From Novosphingopyxis baekryungensis DSM 16222 (GTDB lineage: Bacteria > Pseudomonadota > Alphaproteobacteria > Sphingomonadales > Sphingomonadaceae): DNA of 64,000 nt. Position numbers and translations under genes: made by a program. Location of the stretch: assembly GCF_000420305.1 (NCBI RefSeq), contig NZ_ATUR01000002.1:372001-436000 (forward strand). Direction: 5' to 3'. Each line of letters starts with the position of its first letter. Position 1 is the stretch's first letter. This document shows positions 1 through 11,884 of the stretch, piece after piece. The notes beneath the pieces were generated by a model. That model was not told the DNA's origin. It saw only the letters and a list, made by a program, of their open reading frames with translations, and did not search any database.

Positions 1-1116
1 GAGACCGGCCATGGCAAGCTGGCATGGCGTGCGCTGCACCCCGTGCTGCCCAGCATGGACGAGTTCCCTTACACCATCCGCGTCCTGTCCGACATCACGG
101 AGAGCAATGGCTCTTCCTCGATGGCGACGGTGTGCGGTGGCTCGCTGGCCATGATGGACGCAGGCGTTCCGCTGAAGCGCCCCGTGTCCGGCATTGCCAT
201 GGGCCTCATTCTCGAGGGCGACGACTTCACCGTTCTGTCCGATATTCTGGGTGACGAGGATCACCTCGGTGACATGGACTTCAAGGTGGCCGGTACCGAG
301 CAGGGCATCACCTCGCTCCAGATGGACATCAAGGTCGCCGGGATCACCGAAGAGATCATGAAGACCGCCCTGGCACAGGCCAAGGAAGGTCGTGCGCACA
401 TTCTGGGCAAGATGAACGAAGCGCTTGGCGGCACCCGCCAGGAACTGTCGGACTTCGCACCCCGGATCGAGACGATGCAGATCGATAAGACCAAGATCCG
501 CGACATCATCGGCACGGGCGGCAAGGTCATCCGTGAGATCGTTGCGGAAACCGGCGCCAAGGTCGATATCGACGATGACGGCGTGATCAAGATCTCCTCC
601 TCCGACGTGTCGCAGATCGAAGCAGCCAAGCGCTGGATCGAGGGCATCGTGGAAGAGGCCGAAGTGGGCAAGGTCTACAACGGCAAGGTCGTCAATCTGG
701 TCGATTTCGGTGCGTTCGTGAACTTTATGGGCGGCAAGGACGGTCTGGTCCATGTGTCCGAGATCAAGAACGAGCGCGTGGAAAAGGTCTCCGACGAGCT
801 GTCCGAAGGGCAGGAAGTCAAGGTCAAGGTGCTCGAGATCGATCAGCGCGGCAAGGTGCGCCTGTCGATGCGCGTCGTCGATCAGGAAACCGGTGAAGAG
901 CTGGAGGACACCCGTCCGCCGCGTGAAGGCCGCAGCGAAGGTCGCGGCGATCGTGGCGATCGCAAACCGCGCGGTGACCGCGACGGTGGTGGACGTGGCG
1001 ACGGCGGTGGCCGTGGTCGCGGGCGTCGCCCGCGTGGCGGCGGTGGCCGTGACGGTGACAGCGATGGTGCGAAGGGTGATGCTGCCGGCCTGCCCGATTT
1101 CATCACCAACGACTGA
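1..1116 (+). CDS. pnp: Polyribonucleotide nucleotidyltransferase (PNPase), 5' end outside window
   Basis: This is the C-terminal 371 residues of PNPase; the frame is already open at base 1. PNPase degrades RNA phosphorolytically from the 3' end and is part of the RNA degradosome. The first ~140 residues carry the end of the second RNase PH core (motif [16 protein letters not shown]), followed by a KH domain with the signature [12 protein letters not shown] and an S1 domain beginning [16 protein letters not shown] and ending near GLVHVSEI. After the S1 domain comes an Arg/Gly/Asp-rich tail of about 55 residues and a short non-RG end, GLPDFITND. The RG tail is probably an additional RNA- or protein-contact segment (inference). 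A rho-independent terminator follows at 1141. Confidence 0.97.
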   Translation, partial: ETGHGKLAWRALHPVLPSMDEFPYTIRVLSDITESNGSSSMATVCGGSLAMMDAGVPLKRPVSGIAMGLILEGDDFTVLSDILGDEDHLGDMDFKVAGTEQGITSLQMDIKVAGITEEIMKTALAQAKEGRAHILGKMNEALGGTRQELSDFAPRIETMQIDKTKIRDIIGTGGKVIREIVAETGAKVDIDDDGVIKISSSDVSQIEAAKRWIEGIVEEAEVGKVYNGKVVNLVDFGAFVNFMGGKDGLVHVSEIKNERVEKVSDELSEGQEVKVKVLEIDQRGKVRLSMRVVDQETGEELEDTRPPREGRSEGRGDRGDRKPRGDRDGGGRGDGGGRGRGRRPRGGGGRDGDSDGAKGDAAGLPDFITND

Positions 1117-1140
1117 TCCGTCTGCACAAGCAGAAATGAA

Positions 1141-1174
1141 AAGGGGGTGCCGGCCAGTCCGGTGCCCCTTTTTT
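1141..1174 (+). terminator. Rho-independent terminator after pnp
   Basis: A stem formed by 1141-1153 and 1159-1171, including three G-T wobble pairs, closes a 5-base loop at 1154-1158 and runs into six T residues at 1169-1174. It lies 25 bases after the pnp stop codon. Confidence 0.85.
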
Positions 1175-1283
1175 CATGGCCGTGGCCTAAACCCGCCGGG
1201 CGAACCTGGCCCATCTTCATCGGCGATACAGGCGGCCATGCTTACGGCTTGGCGCAACGCGCTCCGCAGGCTAGGGAATGCCC

Positions 1284-2078
1284 ATGACACGCTTCATCTT
1301 TCGTACCGGCGCCATCGCGCTTTCGGCCGTCCTGTTGGCCGGCTGTTCCACGCTCGGCATTGGCGGCGGCGGCAAGTCCGGCGCGGACACGGCCTATGTC
1401 GCACGCGATGTCGGCACGCTCTACAATGCCGCCAAGGACCGGCTGGACCGGCGGCAGTACAAGGTGGCCGCCGCGCTGTTCGATGAGGTGGAGCGCCAGC
1501 ATCCCTATTCCCCCTGGGCGCGCCGTGCGCAGCTGATGAGCGCGTTCAGCTATTATATGAGCGCGGATTATCCCAAAGCGATCGAATCCTCGCAGCGCTT
1601 CCTGTCGATCCACCCCGGCAACAAGGATGCGCCCTACGCTTATTACCTCATCGGCATCAGCTATTATGAGCAGATTGCCGATGTGCGCCGCGACCAGAGC
1701 ACGACCGAGCAGGCGCTGGCCGCGCTGGGTGAAGTGCAGCGCCGCTATCCGGAAACGCGCTACGCCGCCGATGCCGCGCTGAAGATCGATCTGGTGAACG
1801 ACCATCTGGCCGGCAAGGAAATGGAAATCGGCCGCTTTTACGAGCGCCGCAATCAGTGGCTGGCCGCCACGCTGCGTTTCCGCGAAGTGGTCGATAAATA
1901 TGAGACCACGACCCATGCGCCAGAAGCGCTGTATCGGCTGGTGGAATCCTATCTCTCGCTCGGCATCCCGCTGGAAGCCAAGAAGGCCGCCGCCGTGCTG
2001 GGGACCAATTATCCCGGCAGCAAATGGTATGAACGCGCCTATGATCTGATGCAGGACAAGGCTCCCAGCTACGTTTGA
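1284..2078 (+). CDS. bamD: Outer membrane protein assembly factor BamD
   Basis: BamD is the essential lipoprotein of the BAM complex that folds beta-barrel proteins into the outer membrane. The product (~264 aa) has a lipoprotein signal peptide with lipobox LLAGC (Cys about residue 18) and then TPR-like helical repeats typical of the family, for example PYSPWARRAQLMSAFSYY and YPETRYAADAALKI. The length matches the family. I chose ATG 1284 because the ribosome-binding sequence AGGGA (1273-1277) directly abuts the in-frame ATG at 1278 but is 6 bases from 1284; 1278 remains an alternative. recN follows in the same direction after 73 bases, a pairing seen in many alphaproteobacteria. Confidence 0.93.
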   Translation: MTRFIFRTGAIALSAVLLAGCSTLGIGGGGKSGADTAYVARDVGTLYNAAKDRLDRRQYKVAAALFDEVERQHPYSPWARRAQLMSAFSYYMSADYPKAIESSQRFLSIHPGNKDAPYAYYLIGISYYEQIADVRRDQSTTEQALAALGEVQRRYPETRYAADAALKIDLVNDHLAGKEMEIGRFYERRNQWLAATLRFREVVDKYETTTHAPEALYRLVESYLSLGIPLEAKKAAAVLGTNYPGSKWYERAYDLMQDKAPSYV

Positions 2079-2151
2079 TGCGGCGGCGTTCCTGGGCGCG
2101 ATCTGTTCACGCTCTATTCCCCTGTGCCGCGTGAGCGGGTAGGGGAGCCTT

Positions 2152-3816
2152 ATGCTTACCGCGTTGTCCATCCGCGATGTCGTTCTGATCGAGGCGCTCG
2201 ATCTGGAGTTCGATGACGGGCTAAGTGTGCTCACTGGGGAGACCGGGGCGGGCAAGTCCATCCTGCTCGATTCGCTGGGCCTTGCTCTGGGCGCCCGCGC
2301 GGACAGCGGTCTGGTGCGACAGGGCGCGGACCGGGCCAAGGTCACCGCCAGTTTCGCCGCGCCGCCGGAGGGATCGCCGCTGGCCCGCCTGCTGCTAGAC
2401 AATGAAATCGAGCATGAACCGGGCGAACCGCTGGTCATCCGCCGCACGGTGAAGGCCGATGGCGGCAGCCGCGCGCATCTGGCCGATCAGCCCTGCAGCG
2501 CGGCGCTGCTGCGCGAAGTGGGACGGCATCTCGTCGAGATCCATGGCCAGCATGACGATCGCGGCCTTCTGAACCCCGGCGGACATCGCGCGCTGCTCGA
2601 TACCTTCGGGCGCTGCGACACCGCGCCGGTCGCCGCCGCGCACAAGGCCTGGGCCGCGGCCCGTACGCAGCTGGAAACCGCGCGTGACGAGCGCGACGAG
2701 GCCGAGCGGGACCGTGAATGGCTGGACCATGCCGTGGGTGAGCTGGAAGCGCTTTCGCCGGAGGCCGGCGAAGAACAGGCACTGGCCGAGGAGCGCGCCG
2801 GAATGCAGGCGGGCGAACGGATCGCCGAGGATCTGGACGCCATCCGTGCCGTGTTCGAAGGATCGGACGGCGGCCTGGCCCAATTGCGCGGCGCGGCGCG
2901 GCGCCTGGACCGCGTGGCCGAAGGGCATGAGATGCTGGCCCAGGCGCTCGAAGCGCTGGACCGCGCGGTGATCGAGGCAAGTGAAGCCGAAGAGAAGCTC
3001 AACGTCGCCGCGGAGGCGCTGTCGTTCGAGCCTGCCCGGCTGGATGCGGTGGAAACCCGGCTGTTCGAGCTGCGCGCCATCGCCCGCAAGCATCAGGTGG
3101 AGCCCGATGCGCTGCCCGAACTGCTGGAAAAGCTGGCCGCCAAGCTGGATGCGCTGGAAGGCGGCGCGGCCAGTATCGCCAAGCTGGAAGCGGCCGAGGC
3201 CAAGGCGGCGGCGCACTATGCAGAGGCGGCGGACGCGCTCACCCAGGCCCGTATGGCGTGCGGCGGGCGTCTGGACAAGTCGGTCGCCGGGGAGCTTGCG
3301 CCGCTGAAGCTGGACGCGGCGCGCTTCCAGACGATGGTGGGAGAATTGCCGCCCGAACAATGGGGGCCGCGCGGCAAGGACCATGTGGAGTTTCTGATTT
3401 CCACCAATCCAGGCGCGCCCTTTGCGCCGCTGGCCAAAATTGCATCGGGCGGTGAATTGTCGCGCTTCATTCTGGCGCTCAAGGTGGCGCTGGCCGAAGA
3501 GGGCGGGGCGGAAACCATCATATTCGACGAGATCGATCGCGGTGTGGGCGGCGCCGTCGCCAGTGCGATTGGCGAGCGCCTGTCCCGCCTGTCCCGCCGC
3601 CGCCAGCTGCTGGCCGTCACCCACAGCCCGCAGGTGGCCGCGACCGGCGCGAATCATTTCTTCATCGCCAAGTCCAGCGACGGCACCGTGACCCGCACCG
3701 GCGTGCACGAACTGGGCGCCGACGAGCGCCGTCAGGAAATCGCCCGCATGCTCTCCGGCGCGGAAGTGACCGACGAGGCAAGAGCACAGGCGGACCGTTT
3801 GCTGGAAAAGGTGTAA
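2152..3816 (+). CDS. recN: DNA repair protein RecN
   Basis: RecN is an SMC-like ATPase acting in double-strand-break repair. The 554-residue product has the Walker A motif GETGAGKS at residues 29-36, a long coiled-coil middle rich in Glu/Ala/Leu, the ABC signature region ASGGELSRF and the Walker B segment IIFDEIDRGVGG near the C-terminus, followed by the switch motif VTHSPQVAA. Length and domain order fit canonical RecN. A GGGGAG ribosome-binding site precedes ATG 2152. No LexA box was recognised upstream. Confidence 0.96.
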   Translation: MLTALSIRDVVLIEALDLEFDDGLSVLTGETGAGKSILLDSLGLALGARADSGLVRQGADRAKVTASFAAPPEGSPLARLLLDNEIEHEPGEPLVIRRTVKADGGSRAHLADQPCSAALLREVGRHLVEIHGQHDDRGLLNPGGHRALLDTFGRCDTAPVAAAHKAWAAARTQLETARDERDEAERDREWLDHAVGELEALSPEAGEEQALAEERAGMQAGERIAEDLDAIRAVFEGSDGGLAQLRGAARRLDRVAEGHEMLAQALEALDRAVIEASEAEEKLNVAAEALSFEPARLDAVETRLFELRAIARKHQVEPDALPELLEKLAAKLDALEGGAASIAKLEAAEAKAAAHYAEAADALTQARMACGGRLDKSVAGELAPLKLDAARFQTMVGELPPEQWGPRGKDHVEFLISTNPGAPFAPLAKIASGGELSRFILALKVALAEEGGAETIIFDEIDRGVGGAVASAIGERLSRLSRRRQLLAVTHSPQVAATGANHFFIAKSSDGTVTRTGVHELGADERRQEIARMLSGAEVTDEARAQADRLLEKV

Positions 3817-3817
3817 A

Positions 3818-3838
3818 CCGCTTTCCGAAGCGGGTTTT
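3818..3838 (+). terminator. Probable terminator after recN
   Basis: CCGCTT (3818-3823) pairs with AAGCGG (3828-3833) around a TCCG loop and is followed by four T residues (3835-3838). It overlaps the end of recN's stop region. The stem is short, so strength is uncertain. Confidence 0.6.
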
Positions 3839-3963
3839 CCCTGTCCTACGTCAGGCCTGATCGGCTATCCTGTGCCGATGCAGACGCACCATACCATCGC
3901 TCGCCGAACTTTACATAATGTCTTTGGACGGACCGTATTCCAAGGGGGACGTATCGCGACTGA

Positions 3964-6132
<2,169 letters not shown>

Positions 6133-6134
6133 GC

Positions 6135-6851
6135 TTAGCGCTGGGTGCGCACCGCCGGAAACCAGCGCATGACGCCATCGGCCATCGGGGTCCAGACCCC
6201 CATGGTCACACCCGCCTTGCGCAGCATGCGGCCGGTCCAGCTGTTGCAGGTGTTGAATACGCTGTAGCTGCCGTGCGCGGCGTAGAATGCATCGGCGGGG
6301 CCATATCCGAAGCTGGATTGCGCGCGTCCGTCCGGGCCGATGCTGAACTGCGCGCGGATGGCTGCGGCGAGTCGGCTATATTGCTGCGGGGTGACCATGA
6401 CGCGTCGGCGGTAGGGCTCCGGGCCAGGTCGGTAGAGGAAGTCGACATGCATCAGCACTTCATCCGATCCGGTTGCCGCGTTCCAGGCGATCGCAGGCGT
6501 CAGGTCGGCCCATGTCTCCGTTTCACGGTAGAAGCGCGCCTCGCCCCAGGCGATCAGCACATGCGTGCTGTAATAGCGCGGATCGCGAAGGTCCTCCGGA
6601 CGCAGCAGGTCGCGCCAGTCGGCCTGCGCGTTGGCGATCGGCATGACAATGCCGGTATGTACGCCGTTGGTTTCGACCCAAATCTCGACGCCGGTGTCGG
6701 GCTGCCGCCAGCCGGCGTTGGCGGCGATCAGCGATCCCGCCAGCGCCGCGCCGAAATACAGCCCGATCGCAAGGATCAGCCATGCCATCGCCGATCGTGC
6801 GATGCGCCAGAAAGTCGATCGGCGCTCTCTTTCGTTCCCGCCACTCATCAT
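6135..6851 (-). CDS. TIGR02117/DUF2459 family membrane-anchored protein
   Basis: The 238-residue product has one N-terminal transmembrane segment (about residues 16-42) and a periplasmic domain. The pattern VETNGVHTGIVMP, a central AWGEARFY and the C-terminal NTCNSWTGRMLRKAG match what I recall of the TIGR02117 (DUF2459) family, first named from urease-associated genes. A conserved His and Cys in these motifs suggest an enzyme-like fold, but no reaction is established. No urease genes are nearby. It is convergent with ligA (2-base gap) and divergent from phhA. An alternative start lies one codon downstream. Confidence 0.75.
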   Translation of the reverse strand: MMSGGNERERRSTFWRIARSAMAWLILAIGLYFGAALAGSLIAANAGWRQPDTGVEIWVETNGVHTGIVMPIANAQADWRDLLRPEDLRDPRYYSTHVLIAWGEARFYRETETWADLTPAIAWNAATGSDEVLMHVDFLYRPGPEPYRRRVMVTPQQYSRLAAAIRAQFSIGPDGRAQSSFGYGPADAFYAAHGSYSVFNTCNSWTGRMLRKAGVTMGVWTPMADGVMRWFPAVRTQR

Positions 6852-6865
6852 GCTATGATCGGCGC

Positions 6866-7753
6866 ATGAACGCAGAAAGTCACGTCTTCGAAACGCCCCC
6901 GGAGGGCGCCGCGCCCGATTGGACCATCCCGCAGGGGTGGGACGCCTATACCGCTCAGGAGCATGCCACCTGGGACAAGCTGTTCGCGCGCCAACGCGCT
7001 ATGCTGCCGGGCCGCGCTTCGCAGGAGTTTCTGAAGGGGCTGGACGTCTTACAGCTGTCCAAGCCAGGTATTCCGGACTTCGCCGAACTCAACGAACGGC
7101 TGATGGCGGCGACGGGCTGGCAAGTCGTGGCGGTGCCGGGGCTGGTACCGGACGATGTGTTCTTCGATCATTTGGCCAATCGGCGTTTCGTGTCCGGCAA
7201 TTTCATCCGTCGCCCGGACCAGCTCGATTATCTGCAGGAGCCGGATATCTTTCACGATGTGTTCGGCCATGTGCCGATGCTCGCGGACAAGACGTTCGGC
7301 GATTATATGGCGGCCTATGGGCGTGGCGGCAAACGGGCGCTGAAGCTTGGCGCGCTCGAAAAGCTGGCGCGGCTCTACTGGTACACGGTTGAATTCGGGC
7401 TGGTGCAGGAGGCCGAGGGCCTGCGCATCTATGGCGCGGGAATCGTCTCCAGCTATGGCGAAAGCGAATTCGCGCTGGACAGCGACAGCCCCAATCGTAT
7501 CGGCTTCGATCTGGAGCGGGTGATGCGGACCAAATACCGGATCGACGATTATCAGCAGAATTATTTCGTGATCGACAGTTTCGAAGGCCTGCTCAACATC
7601 ACCGAGCAAACCGATTTTGCGCCGATTTACGAACGTTTGGCGGACAAACCGGATATCGAGGTGGCCGAGTTGATCGACGGTGACGATGTTCTGAACCGCG
7701 GCACGCAGAGTTATGTGCTGGCAAAGGAAGCCGAAACGGCCAAAGACGCCTGA
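6866..7753 (+). CDS. phhA: Phenylalanine 4-monooxygenase
   Basis: This iron- and tetrahydropterin-dependent enzyme hydroxylates phenylalanine to tyrosine. The 295-residue bacterial-type protein shows the 2-His-1-carboxylate iron site: two His in DIFHDVFGHVPML and the Glu in FGLVQEAEGLRIYGAG. Upstream in-frame codons exist back to 6782, but ATG 6866 (MNAESHVFE) fits the family length and avoids overlap with the divergent gene. The pterin-recycling dehydratase gene (phhB) is not adjacent. Confidence 0.95.
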   Translation: MNAESHVFETPPEGAAPDWTIPQGWDAYTAQEHATWDKLFARQRAMLPGRASQEFLKGLDVLQLSKPGIPDFAELNERLMAATGWQVVAVPGLVPDDVFFDHLANRRFVSGNFIRRPDQLDYLQEPDIFHDVFGHVPMLADKTFGDYMAAYGRGGKRALKLGALEKLARLYWYTVEFGLVQEAEGLRIYGAGIVSSYGESEFALDSDSPNRIGFDLERVMRTKYRIDDYQQNYFVIDSFEGLLNITEQTDFAPIYERLADKPDIEVAELIDGDDVLNRGTQSYVLAKEAETAKDA

Positions 7754-7754
7754 T

Positions 7755-8720
7755 CTACCATTCCCCTGTACCAACGGGGGCTGGCAGGCTGCGGCGCAAT
7801 TTGCGGCGGTGCCCATGGCGGACGCGCTTGCGCAACACCAAAGTGGGCCAGTTCTCCCGGTCCCGCCGTTCGACCAGGCGATAGCCTTCGCGGCGATAGG
7901 CGGCGGCCACGCCAGCGGCCTGTTGGCGCATCAGGCCAGCCAGGATCAGCGTGCCGCCATCCTTCTGGATGGCCGCCAGATCGGGCGCCAGCGCAATCAG
8001 CGGGCCGGCCAGAATATTGGCCACCAGCAGATCATATGGCGCGCGCCGGCGGATGAGCGGATGGTCCGTGCCGGGCGCGGTTACCAACGCCAGCGCGCAC
8101 GACGTTCGACCGGTCGCGATGCCGTTCATGGCGGCAAATTCCCCGGCCAGTTCGACGGCGACGGGATCGATGTCGCTCGCCACCAGACCCGCTTTCGGCC
8201 ATAGGCGCTGCGCGGCAAAAGACAGCAGGCCGGTGCCGGTGCCGATATCGGCGATGTTCGAGAACCGGTTTCCGGCGGACTTCAGCGCGTCGAGCGCGGA
8301 CAGGCATCCATAGGTCGTGGGATGATGGCCAGTGCCGAAGGCGCGGCTCGCATCCACCTGCAAATCGATCAAATTCTGATTTTCAGACGGTCGTTCTCCG
8401 CTGAGCCGGATATAGAAACGCCCAACGGTAAAGGGGTCGAGGCCGGACTGGCTGGCGGTGACCCAGTCTTCGTCATCCAGTTGTTCGATGATGGCTTCGC
8501 TGTGCGCCGCGCTGGGCACCAGAACGCGCAGGGCGTCGGCCGTCCCGGCATCGGGCCGCTCTTCGAAATAAGCCTCGATCAGCCAGGTGCCGCTGTCTTC
8601 GCCTTCTTCTCGCGCGACGAGTGCGGGCATAGGGTCCAGCTCCACAAAAGCGGAGATATCGCCTTCCAGTCGGTCGGCCTCGGCACGGGTGCAGGGCAGG
8701 GTGAGTTTGAAACTGGGCAT
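7755..8720 (-). CDS. prmA: Ribosomal protein L11 methyltransferase PrmA
   Basis: PrmA methylates ribosomal protein L11 using SAM. The ~321-residue product has an N-terminal substrate-recognition domain (MPSFKLTLPCTR onwards), the linker motif AFGTGHHPTT, the SAM-binding loop DIGTGTGLLS and the catalytic-face motif LLVANILAGPLI, all hallmarks of PrmA. The frame is open further upstream, but ATG 8718-8720 gives the family N-terminus and sits 5 bases after the SDR gene, so the two are probably co-transcribed. Confidence 0.95.
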   Translation of the reverse strand: MPSFKLTLPCTRAEADRLEGDISAFVELDPMPALVAREEGEDSGTWLIEAYFEERPDAGTADALRVLVPSAAHSEAIIEQLDDEDWVTASQSGLDPFTVGRFYIRLSGERPSENQNLIDLQVDASRAFGTGHHPTTYGCLSALDALKSAGNRFSNIADIGTGTGLLSFAAQRLWPKAGLVASDIDPVAVELAGEFAAMNGIATGRTSCALALVTAPGTDHPLIRRRAPYDLLVANILAGPLIALAPDLAAIQKDGGTLILAGLMRQQAAGVAAAYRREGYRLVERRDRENWPTLVLRKRVRHGHRRKLRRSLPAPVGTGEW

Positions 8721-8725
8721 CTGCG

Positions 8726-9442
8726 TCAGCGCACGAAGCTGGCGCCGTTCGCGTCGATGACAGCGCCGGTCATCGAAGGCGGCGCGTCGAGCGCACAGAA
8801 TTTGACGATGTCGGCAATTTCGCTGGTCTCGGCCACGCGGCCAAGCGGGATGTCTTTCAACAGTTCCGGCCCACCGCGGCTGGCCAGATAGTCGTCCGCC
8901 ATGCCGGTCATCGTAAAGCCGGGGCAGACCGCGAAAGCCAAAATACCGTCGCTGCCATAGCCGCGGGCGATCGATTTTGTCATGGCGACCATGCCGGCCT
9001 TGGACGCAGCATAGTGCCAATGGGCCGGGCTGTCGCCGCGATAGGCGGCGCGGCTGGCAACATTGACAATGCGTCCGGGCCGCCCGGTTTCCTGCCAGTG
9101 GCGCACTGCCAGTCGGCAGAGTTCTGCGGAAGCGGTAAGATTGATCCGCATCGTCTCTTCCCAGGAGTCCAGCCAGGCAATGTCCGAACCGTCCAGCGGA
9201 TTGGCCTGAAAGATGCCGGCATTGTTGACGAGCACATCTACCCGGCCGTCGAGCCTTTCCATCGCCTGTGCCCAAAGATCCGAAGCGGCCCCTGGCATGG
9301 CGAAATCTGCGCCTACCAGATTGCCTTTTGCGCGACTGGCGTGCCCGATGACACGGCCGGCGCCCGCTTCAAGCGCTTCATGAATGGATTTGCCGATGCC
9401 GCGACTGGCACCGGTCAAGAGGATATGGGGCTGATTCGTCAT
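8726..9442 (-). CDS. SDR family oxidoreductase
   Basis: A classical short-chain dehydrogenase of 238 residues. It has the nucleotide-binding motif TGASRGIG near the N-terminus, the NNAG motif (VLVNNAGIF) and the catalytic Ser and Tyr-x-x-x-Lys (YAASKAG). It most resembles FabG-like 3-oxoacyl reductases, but substrate cannot be read from sequence. It is directly upstream of prmA on the same strand. Confidence 0.85.
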   Translation of the reverse strand: MTNQPHILLTGASRGIGKSIHEALEAGAGRVIGHASRAKGNLVGADFAMPGAASDLWAQAMERLDGRVDVLVNNAGIFQANPLDGSDIAWLDSWEETMRINLTASAELCRLAVRHWQETGRPGRIVNVASRAAYRGDSPAHWHYAASKAGMVAMTKSIARGYGSDGILAFAVCPGFTMTGMADDYLASRGGPELLKDIPLGRVAETSEIADIVKFCALDAPPSMTGAVIDANGASFVR

Positions 9443-9523
9443 GGCCCCGGTCTTAGGACCAGGATCCCCAGCTCGAAAGGGGGCAGGGGGTAAATTGTGC
9501 CGCGATTACGCGGGATGCTTGCC

Positions 9524-10882
9524 TCAGCCGACGGCGAAGCGACCGGCAAATCCTTCGGCTGCCTGGCCAAGTTCGGACAATTGACTGTCCATTTCGCTGA
9601 ACACACTGGTTACCCGGTCGAGTTCACTGCTCACATTCTCGCTGTCATGCCGAATGGCGGCAACCGTGTTCGACATGGAGTCGGCTGCCAGAGCCGTTTC
9701 ATCGACCGCGCTGGTAATCATGGTGACGGTCTGGGCCTGCGATTGCATGGCTAGGCGAATGCGCTCCGCAGTGGTGCGGACCTCATCCACGGTCGACCGG
9801 ATGGAACCGTTCATCTCCACGGTGCGGCTTGTGGCCGTCTGAATCGCGGTAATCTTCTGGTCGATTTCATCGGTTGCCTTGGCGGTCTGGTTGGCCAGGC
9901 TTTTCACTTCCTGCGCCACCACCGCGAAACCGCGACCAGCCTCACCGGCCCGTGCGGCCTCGATCGTTGCGTTAAGCGCCAACAGATTGGTTTGCCCGGC
10001 GATGTCGCGAATAAGGCCCAGAATGGATTCGATCGACCGCGTATGCTCGGACAGGGCCTCGCTTACTTTGACCGCTTCGGCGGATTGTTCTGAGGCGCGG
10101 CGGGTCACCACGACGGACGTTTCCACTTCCACGCGGGCTTCCTCGATCGCGCGAATCAGGCCTGCGGCGGTCTGTGCAGCCTCACGCATGGCGATCGCGC
10201 TCTGTTCGGACGCGGCGGCAACCTCCGACGATTTGCTCAGCATTCCATGGGCAGACTGTTTGGCGATTTTGGCCGTGTCCACCATGGTCTTGCTGCGTTC
10301 GTTGGCGCGCATGACCACGGTTTCAATCTGCTCGCGAAACTGCGCCAGATCATGGGCGCGTTTCTTGGAATTTTTCGTTTCGGCAGCTTCCTGAATAAAG
10401 GCCAGCGTGAATTCGAGCTCCAACGTGCTCATGCGCTGCAAGGTCCCGGCTGCGGCTGCGAAGCGCGCTATATCGTCGCTGCAATTCTCTCTAAAGAGGC
10501 TGAGAACCCGGTTATGCGCTTCGGCTAGGCCGGACACCAGCCGCGTCGCTGCAATACCACTCTCTACAGTTTCGCAAGCGCTGCTGCGGACATAGGATAC
10601 CCAGTCACCGGAGAAAGGCCGAGCATATTTCAGCCGGACATGTTCGAGAGAACGAGAAAATAGTTTGTCGCGGTGACCTTGGCTCAGGGCCTGAAAAATG
10701 GGGTTGTCGCGCCCATATTCTAGCCAGAATGCCGAGGCGATTTCGCGCTCCTGGCCCTCCAAGGCTTCGGCTATGTCTCTGGACGTTTCGACGGTTTCCG
10801 CGTTCAGGCTCAACCGCTTAAGCCGTTCGTGCATCTCCAGCTCGAGGTCACCCATCCTGCTGCTGCCAAGTCCGTCGTTCAT
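9524..10882 (-). CDS. Soluble methyl-accepting chemotaxis protein with globin-like N-terminal domain
   Basis: The 452-residue protein has no transmembrane segment. Residues ~15-165 are helical and resemble the protoglobin sensor domain of globin-coupled sensors (for example [30 protein letters not shown]). Residues ~230-450 form an MCP signalling domain with the hairpin tip motif [39 protein letters not shown] (given here as one family signature in parts: [13 protein letters not shown] and [12 protein letters not shown]). In the segment where the haem-ligating proximal His is expected, the sequence reads [10 protein letters not shown], with Arg at the expected position. Haem binding is therefore doubtful. 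No CheA/CheW genes are in the window. Confidence 0.78.
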   Translation of the reverse strand: MNDGLGSSRMGDLELEMHERLKRLSLNAETVETSRDIAEALEGQEREIASAFWLEYGRDNPIFQALSQGHRDKLFSRSLEHVRLKYARPFSGDWVSYVRSSACETVESGIAATRLVSGLAEAHNRVLSLFRENCSDDIARFAAAAGTLQRMSTLELEFTLAFIQEAAETKNSKKRAHDLAQFREQIETVVMRANERSKTMVDTAKIAKQSAHGMLSKSSEVAAASEQSAIAMREAAQTAAGLIRAIEEARVEVETSVVVTRRASEQSAEAVKVSEALSEHTRSIESILGLIRDIAGQTNLLALNATIEAARAGEAGRGFAVVAQEVKSLANQTAKATDEIDQKITAIQTATSRTVEMNGSIRSTVDEVRTTAERIRLAMQSQAQTVTMITSAVDETALAADSMSNTVAAIRHDSENVSSELDRVTSVFSEMDSQLSELGQAAEGFAGRFAVG

Positions 10883-11055
10883 CGGACGCTTCCCCTAAAG
10901 TGATTCCGCCGCAGTGCGCGTGGTTTCGCTTTGCCGCTCATAGCCGGGAATTGGTAAACGCTTCGTTAGCACAACCTGCGCCCAGCCTTGTTGCATCGGC
11001 GCGCGGTTCGGCTAGAAGACATACCAAATCCACTGTTTCTCCCGAAGGACCCATT

Positions 11056-11490
11056 ATGGCCGGAGCCGATCGTCCGCTCTCTCCGCATCTGCAGATCTGG
11101 AAATGGGGGCCGGCCATGGCCGCTTCCATTGCCCACCGCGCTACCGGCACGATCCTGGCGCTGGTCGGCATTCCCGTGTTGGTCTGGTGGCTGCTGGCCG
11201 CCGCAGCAGGCGCAGAATCCTATGGCACGTTCCGCACATGGGTGATCGATGCGGGCGAAGCTGGCGGCCTCGCCGTGCTAACCACCATCCTGTTCAAACT
11301 TGCGGCCATCGTGGTCGCGTGGTCCTTTTTTCAGCATATGCTGTCAGGCCTTCGCCATCTGGTGCTGGATATGGGCGCTGGCTATGAACTCAAAGCGAAT
11401 CGCACGGTCGCACTGTTGACCTTTGTCGGATCGATCATTTTGACCCTGCTGCTCGTGGCCTTTGTCGCGATGCGCGGGCTGGGGAGCTAA
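11056..11490 (+). CDS. sdhC: Succinate dehydrogenase cytochrome b556 subunit
   Basis: SdhC is a membrane anchor of complex II carrying haem b and part of the quinone site. The 144-residue product begins RPLSPHLQIWKWGPAMAASIAHRATG, contains three transmembrane segments and has the haem-ligand motif HMLSGLRHLVLD. An in-frame upstream extension exists, but ATG 11056 has GAAGGA at good spacing and the canonical N-terminus. sdhD follows after 4 bases. Confidence 0.95.
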   Translation: MAGADRPLSPHLQIWKWGPAMAASIAHRATGTILALVGIPVLVWWLLAAAAGAESYGTFRTWVIDAGEAGGLAVLTTILFKLAAIVVAWSFFQHMLSGLRHLVLDMGAGYELKANRTVALLTFVGSIILTLLLVAFVAMRGLGS

Positions 11491-11494
11491 GGCC

Positions 11495-11884
11495 ATGGGT
11501 AACGGAACACAGATCGGCCGCGTTCGCGGCCTCGGCTCGGCCAAGGAAGGTGCGCATCACTGGATCGCCCAGCGCCTGACCGCCATCGGCAATCTGCTGC
11601 TGATGCTCTGGTTCATCGGATCGCTGCTGGTGATGCCGGATTTGAGCTATGCCAGTGTCAGCCAGTGGCTGTCTTCGCCGCTGGCAGCGGTGCCCATGAT
11701 CCTGCTGCTGGTAAGCACTTGCTGGCACCTTCGCCTAGGCCTGCAGGTATTTATTGAGGATTATGTTCACGAGGCGAGTGGAAAATTGCCTTTGCTCATC
11801 CTACTTAATTTCTACGCGATCGGCGCTGCCGCTCTTGGCACGTTCGCCGTTCTGAAACTCGCCTTTACCGGAGCTGCTGCATAA
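11495..11884 (+). CDS. sdhD: Succinate dehydrogenase hydrophobic membrane anchor subunit
   Basis: The 129-residue SdhD contains the typical [13 protein letters not shown] start of the first membrane helix and the haem-ligand region [18 protein letters not shown]. Three transmembrane helices are evident. It starts 4 bases after sdhC and its stop TAA shares a base with the sdhA ATG, indicating translational coupling. Confidence 0.94.
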   Translation: MGNGTQIGRVRGLGSAKEGAHHWIAQRLTAIGNLLLMLWFIGSLLVMPDLSYASVSQWLSSPLAAVPMILLLVSTCWHLRLGLQVFIEDYVHEASGKLPLLILLNFYAIGAAALGTFAVLKLAFTGAAA

